Source of the DNA: Flavobacterium luteolum
GTDB taxonomy: Bacteria > Bacteroidota > Bacteroidia > Flavobacteriales > Flavobacteriaceae
Reading direction: 5' to 3'
Assembly: GCF_027111275.1 (NCBI RefSeq)
Contig: NZ_CP114286.1
Coordinates: 2,294,001-2,358,000, forward strand
DNA: 64,000 nucleotides
In this document: positions 38,439 through 47,991 of the stretch, in pieces
How the letters are laid out: the number at the start of each line of letters is the position of its first letter
How positions within the stretch are numbered: the stretch's first letter is position 1
Notes under the pieces: generated by a model
What the model was told of the DNA's origin: nothing
The model's input: the letters and a program-made list of their open reading frames with translations, nothing else
Database searches by the model: none
Position numbers and translations under genes: made by a program

Positions 38439-38960
38439 TTAGCAATTTGTTGTTGTTCTTCCAAAGAACCTGTCATCCTTATCAGTTCTTCCGCTATCTT
38501 CCAATGGGAATTCTTTTCTCATTGGGTGAGATTGCATTTCGTCCATATTTAAAATACGTTTCAATTGAGGGTGACCAATAAAGTTAACCCCAAAGAAATC
38601 GTAAGTTTCTCTTTCCATCCAATTGGAAGACAAGAAAATATTTGAAACCGATTTAATTTCTGGTTTTTCTCCGTTTAAGAAAACTTTGATTTTTAATCTT
38701 TTGTTTTCGTACCAGTTGTGCAAATGATACACAATTGCAAACTGACGTTCTGTTTCGTTATCTGGATAGTGAATGCCGCACAAATCTGTTAAGAAATGAA
38801 AACGTAATTCTGGATCGTTTTTAAGGAATAGAATCAACGGTGTGATTTTATCAGCCGAAGCTTCTAAAGAAAAAATATCTCTTTCTTGCTGAAAGTTAAA
38901 AACATCGTTGTTAAATGTTTCTACAAGTTTGTCTTGAATCAGGGTATTTTCTAAGGCCAT
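38439..38960 (-). CDS. nuoC: NADH-quinone oxidoreductase subunit C (30-kDa type)
   Basis: 173 residues. Signature region ERETYDFFGVNFIGHPQLKRILNMDE with the preceding LRFHFLTDLCGIHYPDNE, and the end SHPMRKEFPLEDSGRTDKDDRFFGR. It starts one base after the nuoB stop, suggesting translational coupling. Confidence 0.96.
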   Translation of the reverse strand: MALENTLIQDKLVETFNNDVFNFQQERDIFSLEASADKITPLILFLKNDPELRFHFLTDLCGIHYPDNETERQFAIVYHLHNWYENKRLKIKVFLNGEKPEIKSVSNIFLSSNWMERETYDFFGVNFIGHPQLKRILNMDEMQSHPMRKEFPLEDSGRTDKDDRFFGRTTTNC

Positions 38961-38961
38961 C

Positions 38962-39510
38962 TTATGAGATATTATATGAAGCTAATAATTCTTGGTATTC
39001 TGGAGAGCTTCTTCTTCTTACAGATTCACTTTTCACTAAGTCTTGTAGTCTCATAACTCCATCAACAATTTGTTCTGGTCTTGGAGGGCATCCTGGTACA
39101 TAAACATCAACAGGAATTACTTTGTCAATTCCTTGAAGAACTGAATAGGTGTCAAATACTCCTCCTGATGAAGCACATGCTCCAACAGCAATTACCCAGC
39201 GAGGCTCGGCCATTTGTTCGTATACTTGTCTTAAAATTGGAGCCATTTTTTTAGAAATAGTTCCCATTACAAGTAACATGTCTGCTTGACGAGGAGAGAA
39301 ACTCACACGCTCAGAACCAAATCGAGCTAAATCGTAGTGAGATGCCATTGTTGCCATGAATTCGATACCACAGCATGAAGTCGCGAAAGGAAGCGGCCAT
39401 AATGAGTTGGCTCTTGCTAAACCAACAACATCGCTAAGTTTTGTAGCGAAGAAACCTTCACCAGTAACTCCTTCTGGCGGCGCAACCATATTTACTTTTG
39501 AATCGCTCAT
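38962..39510 (-). CDS. nuoB: NADH-quinone oxidoreductase subunit B (cluster N2)
   Basis: 182 residues. Ligands of the terminal cluster N2 are present: the adjacent pair in [13 protein letters not shown], the Cys in [22 protein letters not shown] and the Cys in [14 protein letters not shown]. It follows a 158-bp gap after nuoA that contains an inverted repeat. Confidence 0.97.
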   Translation of the reverse strand: MSDSKVNMVAPPEGVTGEGFFATKLSDVVGLARANSLWPLPFATSCCGIEFMATMASHYDLARFGSERVSFSPRQADMLLVMGTISKKMAPILRQVYEQMAEPRWVIAVGACASSGGVFDTYSVLQGIDKVIPVDVYVPGCPPRPEQIVDGVMRLQDLVKSESVRRRSSPEYQELLASYNIS

Positions 39511-39514
39511 TTTA

Positions 39515-39653
39515 TTTTAGATTTCTGATTTTAGATTTTAGATTCTTTGAAATCGTAAAAAGTAAAATCAATTTTTTAAATCAAATTTTTATTCGAGGAT
39601 TAAATTTTAAATCTTAATTCTAAATCGGACAATCTAAAATCAGAAATCTAAAA
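39515..39653. repeat. Inverted repeat inserted between nuoA and nuoB
   Basis: Perfect 23-bp arms at 39515-39537 and 39631-39653, built from TTTTAGATT units, around a 93-nt AT-rich loop. Partial further TTTAGATT copies extend both arms. Related AGATTTTAGATT runs occur at 58753-58797. It fills almost the whole nuoA-nuoB gap. Confidence 0.85.
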
Positions 39654-39668
39654 TCTAAAATCTCTAAA

Positions 39669-40034
39669 TTATTCCCACTCTAATGCTTTCTTTTTGATGA
39701 TATAAAAGAAACCAACCAAAAGCAAAGACATGAAAACTAACATTTTTAACATTCCTTCAATTCCTAAGTCTTTGAAGTTTACTGCCCATGGGTAAAGGAA
39801 GATAACCTCTACGTCGAACAATACAAACAAAATGGCAACTAAGAAGTATTTTACAGAAAAAGGAATACGGGCGTTACCAACAGATTCGATACCGCATTCG
39901 AAGTTTTGATCTTTAACTTCAGAGGATCTTTTTGGTCCTAATTTCCCAGAAATGATGATTGTTCCTACCACAAAACCAACAGCTAAAATAAACTGCATTA
40001 AAATAGGAATGTAACTGTATTGATCTGATTGCAT
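39669..40034 (-). CDS. nuoA: NADH-quinone oxidoreductase subunit A
   Basis: 121 residues from ATG 40034 (MQSDQYSYIPILMQF). The longer frame from a TTG at 40097 is rejected because that TTG falls in the -33 element of the operon promoter. Three membrane helices and the family segment FECGIESVGNARIPFSVKYFLVAILFVLFDVEVIFLYPWA are present. It is first in the 14-gene nuo operon. Confidence 0.96.
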   Translation of the reverse strand: MQSDQYSYIPILMQFILAVGFVVGTIIISGKLGPKRSSEVKDQNFECGIESVGNARIPFSVKYFLVAILFVLFDVEVIFLYPWAVNFKDLGIEGMLKMLVFMSLLLVGFFYIIKKKALEWE

Positions 40035-40066
40035 AAACTTAGGTTTTATACTTAAAAAATGAGCCA

Positions 40067-40097
40067 CAAAGATAACTTGGAAGTCTGTAAAACACAA
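40067..40097 (-). promoter_or_regulatory. Promoter of the nuo operon
   Basis: Minus-strand TTG (40097-40095), 20 nt, TATCTTTG (40074-40067), matching the Bacteroidetes consensus. The transcript should begin near 40060, giving a 25-nt leader before the nuoA ATG. Confidence 0.7.
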
Positions 40098-40157
40098 GTT
40101 AAAAAAGGATTTAAGTAGGGTGCGAAACCGTGTTTGTGTCTAATTTTTATTCATTAT

Positions 40158-40176
40158 AAATAACATTGTGTTATTT
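40158..40176. promoter_or_regulatory. Palindrome AAATAACA-TTG-TGTTATTT upstream of nuo
   Basis: Perfect 8-3-8 palindrome about 60 bp upstream of the nuo -33 box and between the nuo promoter and the cold-shock-gene terminator. It could be an operator for a dimeric regulator of nuo; no other function is visible. Confidence 0.4.
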
Positions 40177-40208
40177 TAATATTTTTTTAAGAATAAGGCC
40201 AAAAAAAA

Positions 40209-40231
40209 ACGTCCCGAATACTTCGGGACGT
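40209..40231 (-). terminator. Terminator of the cold-shock gene
   Basis: ACGTCCCGAA and TTCGGGACGT arms with a 3-nt loop, followed on the minus strand by nine T residues. Confidence 0.92.
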
Positions 40232-40278
40232 CTTCTTAGACCATTCAGAGGCAAAAAAAATAAATTGCTATATTTTTC

Positions 40279-40473
40279 TTAGATTACTGCTACTTTAGCA
40301 GCAACTTTCCCTTTTCTTCCTTCTTCTTCTTCATAGCTTACACGGTCACCTTCGCGTAATTCTTCCGCGTTAATTCCTGAAGCGTGAACGAAGATGTCCT
40401 TTCCTGTTTCTTCGTCTGTAATGAATCCATAACCTTTAGATTCATTGAAAAATTTTACTGTACCTGTACGCAT
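40279..40473 (-). CDS. Cold-shock protein, CspA family
   Basis: 64-residue OB-fold RNA chaperone. RNP1 is KGYGFIT and RNP2 is DIFVHAS, and both are intact. The start MRTGTVKFFNES is typical. It is monocistronic, with a -7 type box TACATTTG at 40503-40510 on the minus strand. It melts mRNA structure; whether it is cold-induced cannot be told from the sequence. Confidence 0.95.
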   Translation of the reverse strand: MRTGTVKFFNESKGYGFITDEETGKDIFVHASGINAEELREGDRVSYEEEEGRKGKVAAKVAVI

Positions 40474-40781
40474 TGTAATTGTAATAATAATTTATAATAA
40501 AACAAATGTAATATATAAAATCATACAAAAGACATATACGTGTTAATTTTTTGTAAAAATTATTGATTTACAGTCTTTTTACGTGCTTTATTGCATCGAT
40601 TTGCTTATGGAATGCCTTAATTTGCGAATCATTAATTGTAGGAATATGAAAATGTTTCAATTGTAAGAATATGATAATTCAAAAAAAATAGTGGCTAGGA
40701 TTTTTCTTAACATTTCGTTAAAATAGAAAAGCCACTGAATTTTCAGTGGCTTTTCTATTTTTTATGACTAATTTATTGCAA
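40474..40781. other. 308-bp gap between the cold-shock gene and aspS
   Basis: It contains the cold-shock promoter region and the aspS terminator (40721-40760). The middle is AT-rich with no convincing ORF or RNA structure. Confidence 0.4.
40721..40760 (-). terminator. Terminator of aspS
   Basis: GCCACTGAA and TTCAGTGGC arms with A and T tracts on both sides, 22 bp after the aspS stop. Confidence 0.9.
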
Positions 40782-42533
40782 TTAAGCAATATCGACTTTA
40801 ATTCGAAGTTCTTTTAATTGTGCATCATCAATTGCAGCAGGCGCATCGATCATAACATCGCGTCCTGAATTGTTTTTAGGGAATGCAATAAAATCTCTAA
40901 TCGTTTCCTGACCTCCTAAAATAGCAACTAATCTATCCAAACCAAAAGCTAAACCACCGTGTGGCGGCGCTCCAAACTGGAACGCATCCATTAAGAATCC
41001 AAATTGTGCTTTTGCTTCTTCTTCGGTAAATCCTAGATATTTGAACATTAATTGTTGCGTAGCTTTATCGTGGATACGAATAGAACCACCGCCAATTTCG
41101 TTTCCGTTTAAAACCATATCGTATGCATTTGCACGAACTTTTCCTGGTTCTGTTTCCAATAACGCCATGTCTTCTGGTTTTGGAGAAGTAAATGGGTGGT
41201 GCATTGCATGATAACGGCCGCTTTCTTCATCTAATTCCAATAATGGGAAATCTACAACCCATAACGGAGCAAATTCTTCAGGATTACGTAATCCTAAACG
41301 AGTTGCTAATTCCATACGTAAAGCAGAAAGCTGTGAACGTGTTTTGTTTGCAGGACCCGAAAGTACAAAAATCATATCTCCAGGATTTGCTTCTGTTGCT
41401 TTTGCCCAATTTGCCAAATCATCATTATCGTAGAATTTATCTACAGATGATTTGTATGTTCCGTCTTCGTTACATTTTACATAAACCATTCCCGACGCTC
41501 CAACTTGTGGGCGTTTTACCCAGTCAATTAATCCATCGATTTCTTTACGAGTGTAATTTCCAGCTCCAGGAACAGCGATTCCGACAACTAATTCAGCTGC
41601 ATTGAATACAGGGAATTCTTTGTGTTGTGCAAATTCGTTTAATTCTCCAAACTTCATTCCGAAACGAATGTCCGGTTTGTCGTTTCCGTATGTTTTCATA
41701 GCATAGTCGTAGGTAATTCTTGGGAATTTGTCTACTTCAATACCTTTAATTTCTTTTAATAAATGTCTTGTCAATCCTTCAAAAACATTTAAAATATCTT
41801 CTTGCTCCACAAATGCCATTTCGCAGTCAATCTGAGTAAACTCTGGCTGACGGTCTGCACGTAAATCTTCGTCACGGAAACATTTCACGATCTGGAAATA
41901 TTTATCCATTCCACCAACCATCAATAATTGTTTGAAAGTTTGTGGAGATTGTGGCAGCGCATAAAACTGTCCTTCGTTCATACGGCTTGGTACAACGAAA
42001 TCTCTCGCTCCTTCTGGAGTCGATTTGATTAAGTAAGGCGTTTCAACTTCGCAGAAATCTAAATCAGATAGATATTTACGAACTTCCATTGCTACTTTAT
42101 GACGGAACAATAAACTGTTTTTTACTGGATTTCTTCTGATGTCCAAATAACGGTATTTCATTCTGATATCTTCTCCACCGTCAGTTTCATCTTCAATTGT
42201 AAATGGAGGAGTTAATGCAGAGTTTAAAATTGTTAATTCAGAAACTAAAATTTCGATTTCACCCGTTGGAATATTTTTGTTTTTAGCTTCACGCTCGATA
42301 ACAGTTCCTTTTACCTGAATTACAAATTCACGTCCAAGAGTTTTCGCCAATTCAAAAACGGTTTTATCGGTACGACTTTCGTCGAAAATAAGTTGTGTAA
42401 TTCCATAACGGTCGCGTAAATCGACCCAATTCATAAATCCTTTATCACGCGATTTTTGAACCCAGCCCGCAAGTGTAACTTCGGTATTAATATTTGAAGC
42501 GTTTAATTCGCCACAATTATGACTTCTATACAT
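40782..42533 (-). CDS. aspS: Aspartate-tRNA ligase
   Basis: 583 residues from ATG 42533 ([11 protein letters not shown]). The longer frame from a TTG at 42566 overlaps a -7 box TACTTTTG (42559-42552) and is rejected. Class II synthetase: N-terminal OB-fold anticodon domain ([25 protein letters not shown]), motif 2 ([21 protein letters not shown]), the bacterial GAD insertion (about 290-410) and motif 3 ([14 protein letters not shown]). Flavobacterial length. It charges tRNA-Asp; single gene. Confidence 0.97.
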   Translation of the reverse strand: MYRSHNCGELNASNINTEVTLAGWVQKSRDKGFMNWVDLRDRYGITQLIFDESRTDKTVFELAKTLGREFVIQVKGTVIEREAKNKNIPTGEIEILVSELTILNSALTPPFTIEDETDGGEDIRMKYRYLDIRRNPVKNSLLFRHKVAMEVRKYLSDLDFCEVETPYLIKSTPEGARDFVVPSRMNEGQFYALPQSPQTFKQLLMVGGMDKYFQIVKCFRDEDLRADRQPEFTQIDCEMAFVEQEDILNVFEGLTRHLLKEIKGIEVDKFPRITYDYAMKTYGNDKPDIRFGMKFGELNEFAQHKEFPVFNAAELVVGIAVPGAGNYTRKEIDGLIDWVKRPQVGASGMVYVKCNEDGTYKSSVDKFYDNDDLANWAKATEANPGDMIFVLSGPANKTRSQLSALRMELATRLGLRNPEEFAPLWVVDFPLLELDEESGRYHAMHHPFTSPKPEDMALLETEPGKVRANAYDMVLNGNEIGGGSIRIHDKATQQLMFKYLGFTEEEAKAQFGFLMDAFQFGAPPHGGLAFGLDRLVAILGGQETIRDFIAFPKNNSGRDVMIDAPAAIDDAQLKELRIKVDIA

Positions 42534-42691
42534 AATCAAAATTTTAGACTGCAAAAGTAAATACAAAATTCAAGATAATATAGTAAAGTGATAAGTTGAT
42601 TCAGAATAATTTCAAATAAATTGTTAATTGTGAAAATCCGAAGCTTAAATTTCTTTAGTTTTGATTCTCTAAAAAACTAATCATAATACCT

Positions 42692-43684
42692 ATGAAAAAA
42701 CTTTTTGTTGCAGGTTTAGTGCTTTTTAATGCTTTAAATGTCATTGGTCAAAGCAAAAATTCAGTAAAGTTTACAGCTAAAATCGCCAATAGAAATAGCG
42801 ATACTTTGGTTATTAAAGGAAGAGATAATTTCAGGCAAGTAATTCCAATTGATAAAAAAGAAATTTTTGCTGCAACTTTTGATGCGCCTCAGGGATTTTA
42901 TGTGTTTTCTGACGGAACAGAGTCTTCTAATCTATATTTAAAACCAAATTCTGAAGTTAATCTAACATTGGATGCAAAAGAATTTGATGAAACTATTGTA
43001 TACAAAGGAAAAGGTGTTGATGAAAGTAATTTTATGGCGCAACAATCTTTAAGAAATGAAAAACTTGAAGAAGCTTTTTCTAAAGAACCAGCGGAGTTTA
43101 CTAAAATATTGGAAGCTAAAGAAAAAGCAGACAATGAAAGTTTGAATAAAGGAACTTTTGATCCGCAATTTGTAACCGCAATGCAAAGTAGTTTTAAAAA
43201 TTTTCATGAATTTTCACTTAGAAATTATGAAAGCGCCTATAAGGCAAGTAAAATGGTTGGGAAAGCTTCTCCAGATTTTGACTATGAGAATTTTAAGGGA
43301 GGAAAAACAAAACTGGCAGATTTAAAAGGAAAGTATGTTTACATTGATCTTTGGGCAACTTGGTGTGCGCCTTGTAGAGCCGAAATCCCGTATCTCCAAA
43401 AGATTGAAGAAAAATACCATGGAAAAAATATTGAATTTGTAAGCATCTCTATTGATAAAGCAAAAGATAATGAAAAATGGAAAAAGTTTGTAACTGATAA
43501 AAAATTAGGCGGAGTTCAATTATTTGCTGATAAAGACTGGGAATCTGAGTTTGTTGTTAACTATGGTGTAACAGGAATTCCGAGATTTATCCTTGTAGAT
43601 CCGAAGGGCAACATTGTAAAATCGGATGCACCTAGACCTTCTGATCCTGAGTTGGATAAACAGTTAAGTGCATTATTGAACTAA
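42692..43684 (+). CDS. TlpA-like thiol-disulfide oxidoreductase with DUF4369-type domain
   Basis: 330 residues with a signal peptide (LFVAGLVLFNALNVIGQSK). The N-terminal half (about 25-180) is a beta-rich DUF4369-like domain, common in Bacteroidetes. The C-terminal half (about 185-330) is a thioredoxin fold with active site WATWCAPCRAE and the cis-proline in GVTGIPRFILVD. It should act in the periplasm, reducing or isomerising cysteines of exported proteins. Monocistronic with its own terminator. Confidence 0.9.
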   Translation: MKKLFVAGLVLFNALNVIGQSKNSVKFTAKIANRNSDTLVIKGRDNFRQVIPIDKKEIFAATFDAPQGFYVFSDGTESSNLYLKPNSEVNLTLDAKEFDETIVYKGKGVDESNFMAQQSLRNEKLEEAFSKEPAEFTKILEAKEKADNESLNKGTFDPQFVTAMQSSFKNFHEFSLRNYESAYKASKMVGKASPDFDYENFKGGKTKLADLKGKYVYIDLWATWCAPCRAEIPYLQKIEEKYHGKNIEFVSISIDKAKDNEKWKKFVTDKKLGGVQLFADKDWESEFVVNYGVTGIPRFILVDPKGNIVKSDAPRPSDPELDKQLSALLN

Positions 43685-43743
43685 TTTTTTTACGAAATTT
43701 ACAACGTTATCGTAAAATTCAAATTTTTCGTAAATACCAGTAA

Positions 43744-43770
43744 AACCAGTGCTTAAGCGCTGGTTTTTTT
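43744..43770 (+). terminator. Terminator after the TlpA-like gene
   Basis: AACCAGTGCTTAAGCGCTGGTT hairpin (one wobble pair) followed by seven T residues on the plus strand. Confidence 0.9.
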
Positions 43771-43895
43771 GTTTTATTGATTTTTCCAATGTTAAGTTTT
43801 TATTCAATGTTACCAAATTGTTAAGCAAAAGTTTTTTTAATGTAAACAATTAACTATATTTGATAAAGATTTCTTAACATTAAATACCTAAAGAT

Positions 43896-44243
43896 ATGAA
43901 AAAGAGTGTAATTTTAGCTGCAATATTGTTCTCTGGAATTGTAGTTGCACAAGAAGGAAAGCCTGAATTAGAAGCTGCTGGAAACAAGGTAAAAGCAACC
44001 TATTACTATGAAAATGGTAAAGTGCAGCAAGAAGGCTTTTTTAAAGACGGTAAATTAGACGGTGTTTGGGTATCTTATGACGAAAAAGGAAATAAAAAAG
44101 CCGTTGGAGAATACGCAGACGGAGTTAAAACTGGAAATTGGATTTTCTTTAATGAAAACAGTTTAAGCGAAGTTGCTTATGTAGATAACAAAGTAAGCTC
44201 GGTTAAAAATTTACAGAAAAACGCTTTAGCAAACAGAAATTAA
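43896..44243 (+). CDS. Exported MORN-repeat (YwqK-like) protein
   Basis: 115 residues with a signal peptide (VILAAILFSGIVVAQEG). Three or four MORN-type repeats of about 22 residues follow: YYYENGKVQQEGFFKDGKLDG, WVSYDEKGNKKAVGEYADGVKTG and WIFFNENSLSEVAYVDNKV. Such proteins are often labelled as antitoxins in databases, but nothing here supports a toxin-antitoxin role: there is no toxin neighbour and the protein is exported. A TATATTTG box is at 43855-43862. Function unknown. Confidence 0.85.
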   Translation: MKKSVILAAILFSGIVVAQEGKPELEAAGNKVKATYYYENGKVQQEGFFKDGKLDGVWVSYDEKGNKKAVGEYADGVKTGNWIFFNENSLSEVAYVDNKVSSVKNLQKNALANRN

Positions 44244-44269
44244 TATAATTTCAAGACTAACTATAAAAA

Positions 44270-44300
44270 AAACGTCCCGATTCTTCGGAACGGTTTTTTT
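44270..44300. terminator. Bidirectional terminator between MORN-repeat gene and PepSY gene
   Basis: AACGTCCCGA and TCGGAACGGTT arms with A8 before and T7 after, serving two convergent genes. Confidence 0.8.
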
Positions 44301-45411
44301 ATGCTTTTGCTTTTTTGGATTTTCGGTTTCTTCCAAACCAAATTATAAATCCGCTTACAGGAAGTGCGGCGGCAATTAGACTTACTATAAAAGCTATAAT
44401 TTTCCCTGGAAGATCTAATACTTGACCTGTGTGTATTCCATAATTCATTTCGACAATTTGCAGTCCTAGGCTTTTTTTATCAAAAGGCTGGCTTTGGAGT
44501 AATTTTCCGCTTGACGGATGAAAATAATAATTATTCTGCTGATCGTACCGCAATGCATGCGGATAAGCTCCTGTACTAACAATAGCATCTTTTTGCTGTG
44601 GAATCATTACAAAGAACATTTCTGCTTTTGGCTGTAATTTTAGAGTTTGAGCAAACGCTTTGTCAATTGCTGAAACCGAATTTATTTTGAATGCGGTGGT
44701 ATCAATCACAGGTGTTTTTGTCTCGGCTGCTTTGTCTCCACCCAAATTGAAAGATTTATAAATTCCGTCACCAACCCATTCATAAGTAAAAGTAAGTCCG
44801 GTTATAGCTAAAATTAAAGCTATTATAGAAATATAAAACCCGGTTGTATTATGCCAGTCGTAATTGACACGGCGCCATTTCGCATTCCATTTAATGGTGA
44901 AACTTCTTTTAATATCGCTTTTTCGTTTTGGCCACCATTGTATAATTCCAGAAATCAATAAAAGAATAAAAATTATGGTTGCTCCGCCAATAATGTGTTT
45001 TCCGATATAATCGGGTAGAAGAAGATACAAATGAATATATTCAACAATAATGAAAAAATCAGTTTTTGGATTTTCAGTTTTTAAATATTGGCCTGTGTAT
45101 GGATTAAAATAGAGATATAAATTTTCAGTATCGGAATACGTATAAACAATTGCCGATCTATTTTTTCCATAATAAGCAACCATACTGGCCTTGTTTTCTG
45201 GAACAGCTTCTTTTGCTTTTTCCTGCAATTGAGATGGTAATAGAAAAGGTTTATTTTGAGGTTCTACAAAACGCCATTCTTTTCTTGTTATGTCTTTTAT
45301 TTCATCATGAAAACAGAAAATACATCCTGTAATACAGACAATAAAAACAATAAGCCCAGAAATTAATCCGAGCCATTTATGCAGAAAACGTATTTTCGTT
45401 TTGAATCCCAT
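44299..45411 (-). CDS. PepSY-associated membrane protein (iron-uptake type)
   Basis: 370 residues with about four membrane helices: FLHKWLGLISGLIVFIVCITGCIFCFHDEI at the start, a middle pair, and a C-terminal helix before WFGRNRKSKKAKA. The histidine pattern (HKW..., YDWHNTTGF, MNYGIHTG) is that of PepSY_TM proteins, predicted to be flavin- or heme-dependent reductases acting on imported ferric siderophores. It starts 14 bp after the upstream TonB receptor and is co-transcribed with it. The substrate is not known. Confidence 0.88.
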   Translation of the reverse strand: MGFKTKIRFLHKWLGLISGLIVFIVCITGCIFCFHDEIKDITRKEWRFVEPQNKPFLLPSQLQEKAKEAVPENKASMVAYYGKNRSAIVYTYSDTENLYLYFNPYTGQYLKTENPKTDFFIIVEYIHLYLLLPDYIGKHIIGGATIIFILLLISGIIQWWPKRKSDIKRSFTIKWNAKWRRVNYDWHNTTGFYISIIALILAITGLTFTYEWVGDGIYKSFNLGGDKAAETKTPVIDTTAFKINSVSAIDKAFAQTLKLQPKAEMFFVMIPQQKDAIVSTGAYPHALRYDQQNNYYFHPSSGKLLQSQPFDKKSLGLQIVEMNYGIHTGQVLDLPGKIIAFIVSLIAAALPVSGFIIWFGRNRKSKKAKA

Positions 45412-45425
45412 TTTTATAATTAAAC

Positions 45426-47879
45426 TTAAAATTTGTAAGTTATACTTCCCATAAAAGTTCTTGGAGCTTGCACATTTACAGTTGTATAACCATTAAAATA
45501 AAGTTCGTCTGTAAGGTTATCTACTTTTAAAGATAGTCTGTATTTTGGCTGATCATAATATAATGTAGCGTTTACGATCGAATATGATGGTAAGACGAAA
45601 GTTTCAACATCTGCAGGATTTCCTGAACCGGTTGGGTTTCTATTGTAAACAAAAGTTTCACTACCGTAATTTCCTCCAATACCAAAACCTAAGCCTCTTA
45701 ATTTAGAAGTCTGAAGGCTGTAGCTAACCCAGTAATTAATTAAGTTTTCAGGACCAGCTGTTTCAGGTCTTAAACCATTGACATCTGCATTTGCATTGTT
45801 TAGCTTGCTATCGTTGTTAGCATATCCAAAAATAAAGTTTAAACCAGAAAATGGGTTTGCAGTAACTTCAACTTCAAAACCTTTGCTTGTCTGGTTTCCG
45901 TCTTGAACATTTGTGTTAACCACTTGTCCAGCACGAACAATATTTTTTACGTCAATATTGTAATAACTTAAATTAGCACTTAATTTATCTTGTATGATAT
46001 TTAATTTCAAACCAGCTTCAAACTGATTTGCTTTTTCAGGATCAAATTGCTTTAATTCTGGATTTCCGTTTACGTTTGCAAATAAGTAGCCAATGTTTTT
46101 AAAGCTATTTTGATAGTTTCCAAAAACAGAAACTTTGTCTTTTATAATTTGGTAAACAAGTCCCAATTTTGGTGAAAAGGCATTTTGCGAAAAAGCACCC
46201 GAATTAATATTGGTTGAAGGATCGTAAGTTCCGTTGTTTTTATAATGATCAAAACGTAAAGCAACTGACAAAATTAACTGATCTGTAATATTGATGACAT
46301 CTGCAGCATATAAGCTGTACGTTGTCAAAGAAGTAATGGTTCTGTATTGATAACCGTTTACAAATAATGGCTCAATATTGTTTGGGTTGAAATTGTAATA
46401 ATTAGAATTTGCTGCAGAATAATCTACAATATCATAATCTGTTTTGAACGGATTATTTGGGTCTCCGCCAAGATATCCAAGACTGCTGTTGGTTTCAGAT
46501 CTCAAAATATCGCCTCCAAAAAGCAATTGATGTTTCATTCCAAAAAGCTCAGTCTGGCCATTAAAGTTTTGTTGAAATTCAACAATATTGTCTTTTCCAA
46601 CCATATTCCAGGCATTTCTAGACATTTTGTTGTTTCCTAATAAATAAAACCAAGCTTGAGGTCCGTCTGATTGATTGGCGCTTGAACTGAAAATAGTTTG
46701 AGATTTCCAGTTTTCATTGATTTGATAATGAGCTTGCGCAAAAACATTCGCAGTTTTGGTATTCATCATGAATTCGCCACCTGTAAAAGATCTTTTCCAA
46801 TCTCTGGCAATATCTTTGGCATTGTATAAATTGATGCTTTTTGGAGTTTGTCCGTACGGAATATAAGTAAATGCTGGTGACGATGAATTAACTGTTGACA
46901 ATTCTGCATCAATAGAAATATTCAGTTTGTCATTTATTTTATATAAAAAAGAAGGAGCAAAAAAGTAGCTTCTGTTTTTTCCGTAGTCCTGAAACGTATT
47001 TGCATCGTTGTAAGCTGCATTTATTCTTAGTAGCGCCGTTTTATCGTCATTTAAAGGAGTATTAAAATCTGCTGATAATCGGTTTAATCCATAACTTCCA
47101 GATTGATAGCTAATATCACCTCTAAAAGTTTCTGTAGGTTTTTTGGTAACTCGATTAATTAATCCACCATAAGAAGTTAAGATGCTTCCAAAAAGTGTTG
47201 CTGAAGGTCCTTTTATGCTTTCAATTCTTTCTAGGTTGGCAGCATCAACACTGTTTGTGATTTTTCCGGCGATTCCGTCTCTTAATAAACTTTGCGTTAC
47301 AAATCCGCGAGAAGCAAAATAAGAACCTCCGTCGCCAACTTTTCCTGTTGCAGCCCAAAGCTGATATAATCCCGGTACATTTTTTAAAGCATCATCTTGG
47401 TTAATCACCAATTGATCTCTCATTAAACTTTTTGGAACAACACTATAAACTTGTGAGTTTTCGAGATTTTTAATCTGCATTTTTGAGACAAAAGGACTCT
47501 CAGATTTGTTGTATTTATTGATGTTTCCTTTAATGAAAACCTCTTCAAGCTCTTCTGTATTAGTAGAAATATTAAAGTTTTCAATAATTTCGGGTTCACC
47601 GCTAACAATAATTTTCTTTTCTTTTGAGGTATGGCCAAGTGCCGAAACTCGTAGCGTATAGCTTCCCTCGCTAATATTTTTTATTTCGTATAAACCTTGA
47701 CTGTCTGTAAGAGCACCGATTTTAGTTCCTCTTAATTGTACTGAAACATTTTCTAAAGGCTCATTATTTACAGTTGTAATAGTTCCTTTAATAACTGTTT
47801 TTTGTTGCGCGAAAACCGATGTTTGTGCAAATAATATAAAGCAAAGACCAATTAATGCTACTGCAAATTTCCCTCTCAT
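45426..47879 (-). CDS. TonB-dependent siderophore receptor
   Basis: 817-residue outer-membrane receptor. Signal peptide (VALIGLCFILFAQTSVFAQQ), carboxypeptidase-regulatory-like domain (about 28-115, VIKGTITTVNNEPLENVSVQL), plug (LRDGIAGKITNSVDAANLERIESIKGPSATLFG) and a 22-strand barrel ending in the terminal aromatic of GSITYKF. The phrase GPSATLFGSILTSYGGLINRVTKKP is typical of ferrichrome or coprogen receptors. It is paralogous to the receptor at 50255-52750. It has its own promoter (47906-47936), and an AT palindrome overlaps its leader. It is followed by a PepSY membrane protein. Confidence 0.93.
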   Translation of the reverse strand: MRGKFAVALIGLCFILFAQTSVFAQQKTVIKGTITTVNNEPLENVSVQLRGTKIGALTDSQGLYEIKNISEGSYTLRVSALGHTSKEKKIIVSGEPEIIENFNISTNTEELEEVFIKGNINKYNKSESPFVSKMQIKNLENSQVYSVVPKSLMRDQLVINQDDALKNVPGLYQLWAATGKVGDGGSYFASRGFVTQSLLRDGIAGKITNSVDAANLERIESIKGPSATLFGSILTSYGGLINRVTKKPTETFRGDISYQSGSYGLNRLSADFNTPLNDDKTALLRINAAYNDANTFQDYGKNRSYFFAPSFLYKINDKLNISIDAELSTVNSSSPAFTYIPYGQTPKSINLYNAKDIARDWKRSFTGGEFMMNTKTANVFAQAHYQINENWKSQTIFSSSANQSDGPQAWFYLLGNNKMSRNAWNMVGKDNIVEFQQNFNGQTELFGMKHQLLFGGDILRSETNSSLGYLGGDPNNPFKTDYDIVDYSAANSNYYNFNPNNIEPLFVNGYQYRTITSLTTYSLYAADVINITDQLILSVALRFDHYKNNGTYDPSTNINSGAFSQNAFSPKLGLVYQIIKDKVSVFGNYQNSFKNIGYLFANVNGNPELKQFDPEKANQFEAGLKLNIIQDKLSANLSYYNIDVKNIVRAGQVVNTNVQDGNQTSKGFEVEVTANPFSGLNFIFGYANNDSKLNNANADVNGLRPETAGPENLINYWVSYSLQTSKLRGLGFGIGGNYGSETFVYNRNPTGSGNPADVETFVLPSYSIVNATLYYDQPKYRLSLKVDNLTDELYFNGYTTVNVQAPRTFMGSITYKF

Positions 47880-47881
47880 TT

Positions 47882-47896
47882 TATTTAGAATAAATA
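47882..47896 (-). promoter_or_regulatory. AT palindrome TATTTAGAATAAATA in the receptor leader
   Basis: A 6-3-6 palindrome between the predicted transcript start and the ATG of the siderophore receptor. Its sequence also occurs as a perfect 9-3-9 palindrome upstream of the other receptor (52814-52834). It is a candidate operator for an iron-responsive regulator such as Fur; this assignment is inference. Confidence 0.45.
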
Positions 47897-47905
47897 TTGA
47901 TTGGG

Positions 47906-47936
47906 CAAAAGTAAGACTTATAGTTTATATGACCAA
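47906..47936 (-). promoter_or_regulatory. Promoter of the second siderophore receptor
   Basis: Minus-strand TTG (47936-47934), 20 nt, TACTTTTG (47913-47906). Predicted start near 47899, immediately before the AT palindrome. Confidence 0.6.
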
Positions 47937-47991
47937 TTGCAATATGTATTACAAGAAGGAAATTATATTAGGCTTATAAGGTGTTTATGTG

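Noticed and set aside
40035..40097. N-terminal extension of NuoA starting at a TTG
   Set aside because: It overlaps the operon promoter elements and would not be transcribed.
41192..41605. 137-codon plus-strand open frame inside aspS
   Set aside because: Antisense to an essential, fully conserved gene; the composition (Leu/Gln-rich) is typical of a shadow frame.
42534..42566. N-terminal extension of AspS starting at a TTG
   Set aside because: It overlaps a -7 box TACTTTTG, and the synthetase family starts at [11 protein letters not shown].
43896..44243. Antitoxin of a toxin-antitoxin pair
   Set aside because: The MORN-type repeats and signal peptide are clear, but there is no toxin-like neighbour. 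The antitoxin label is inherited from database naming.
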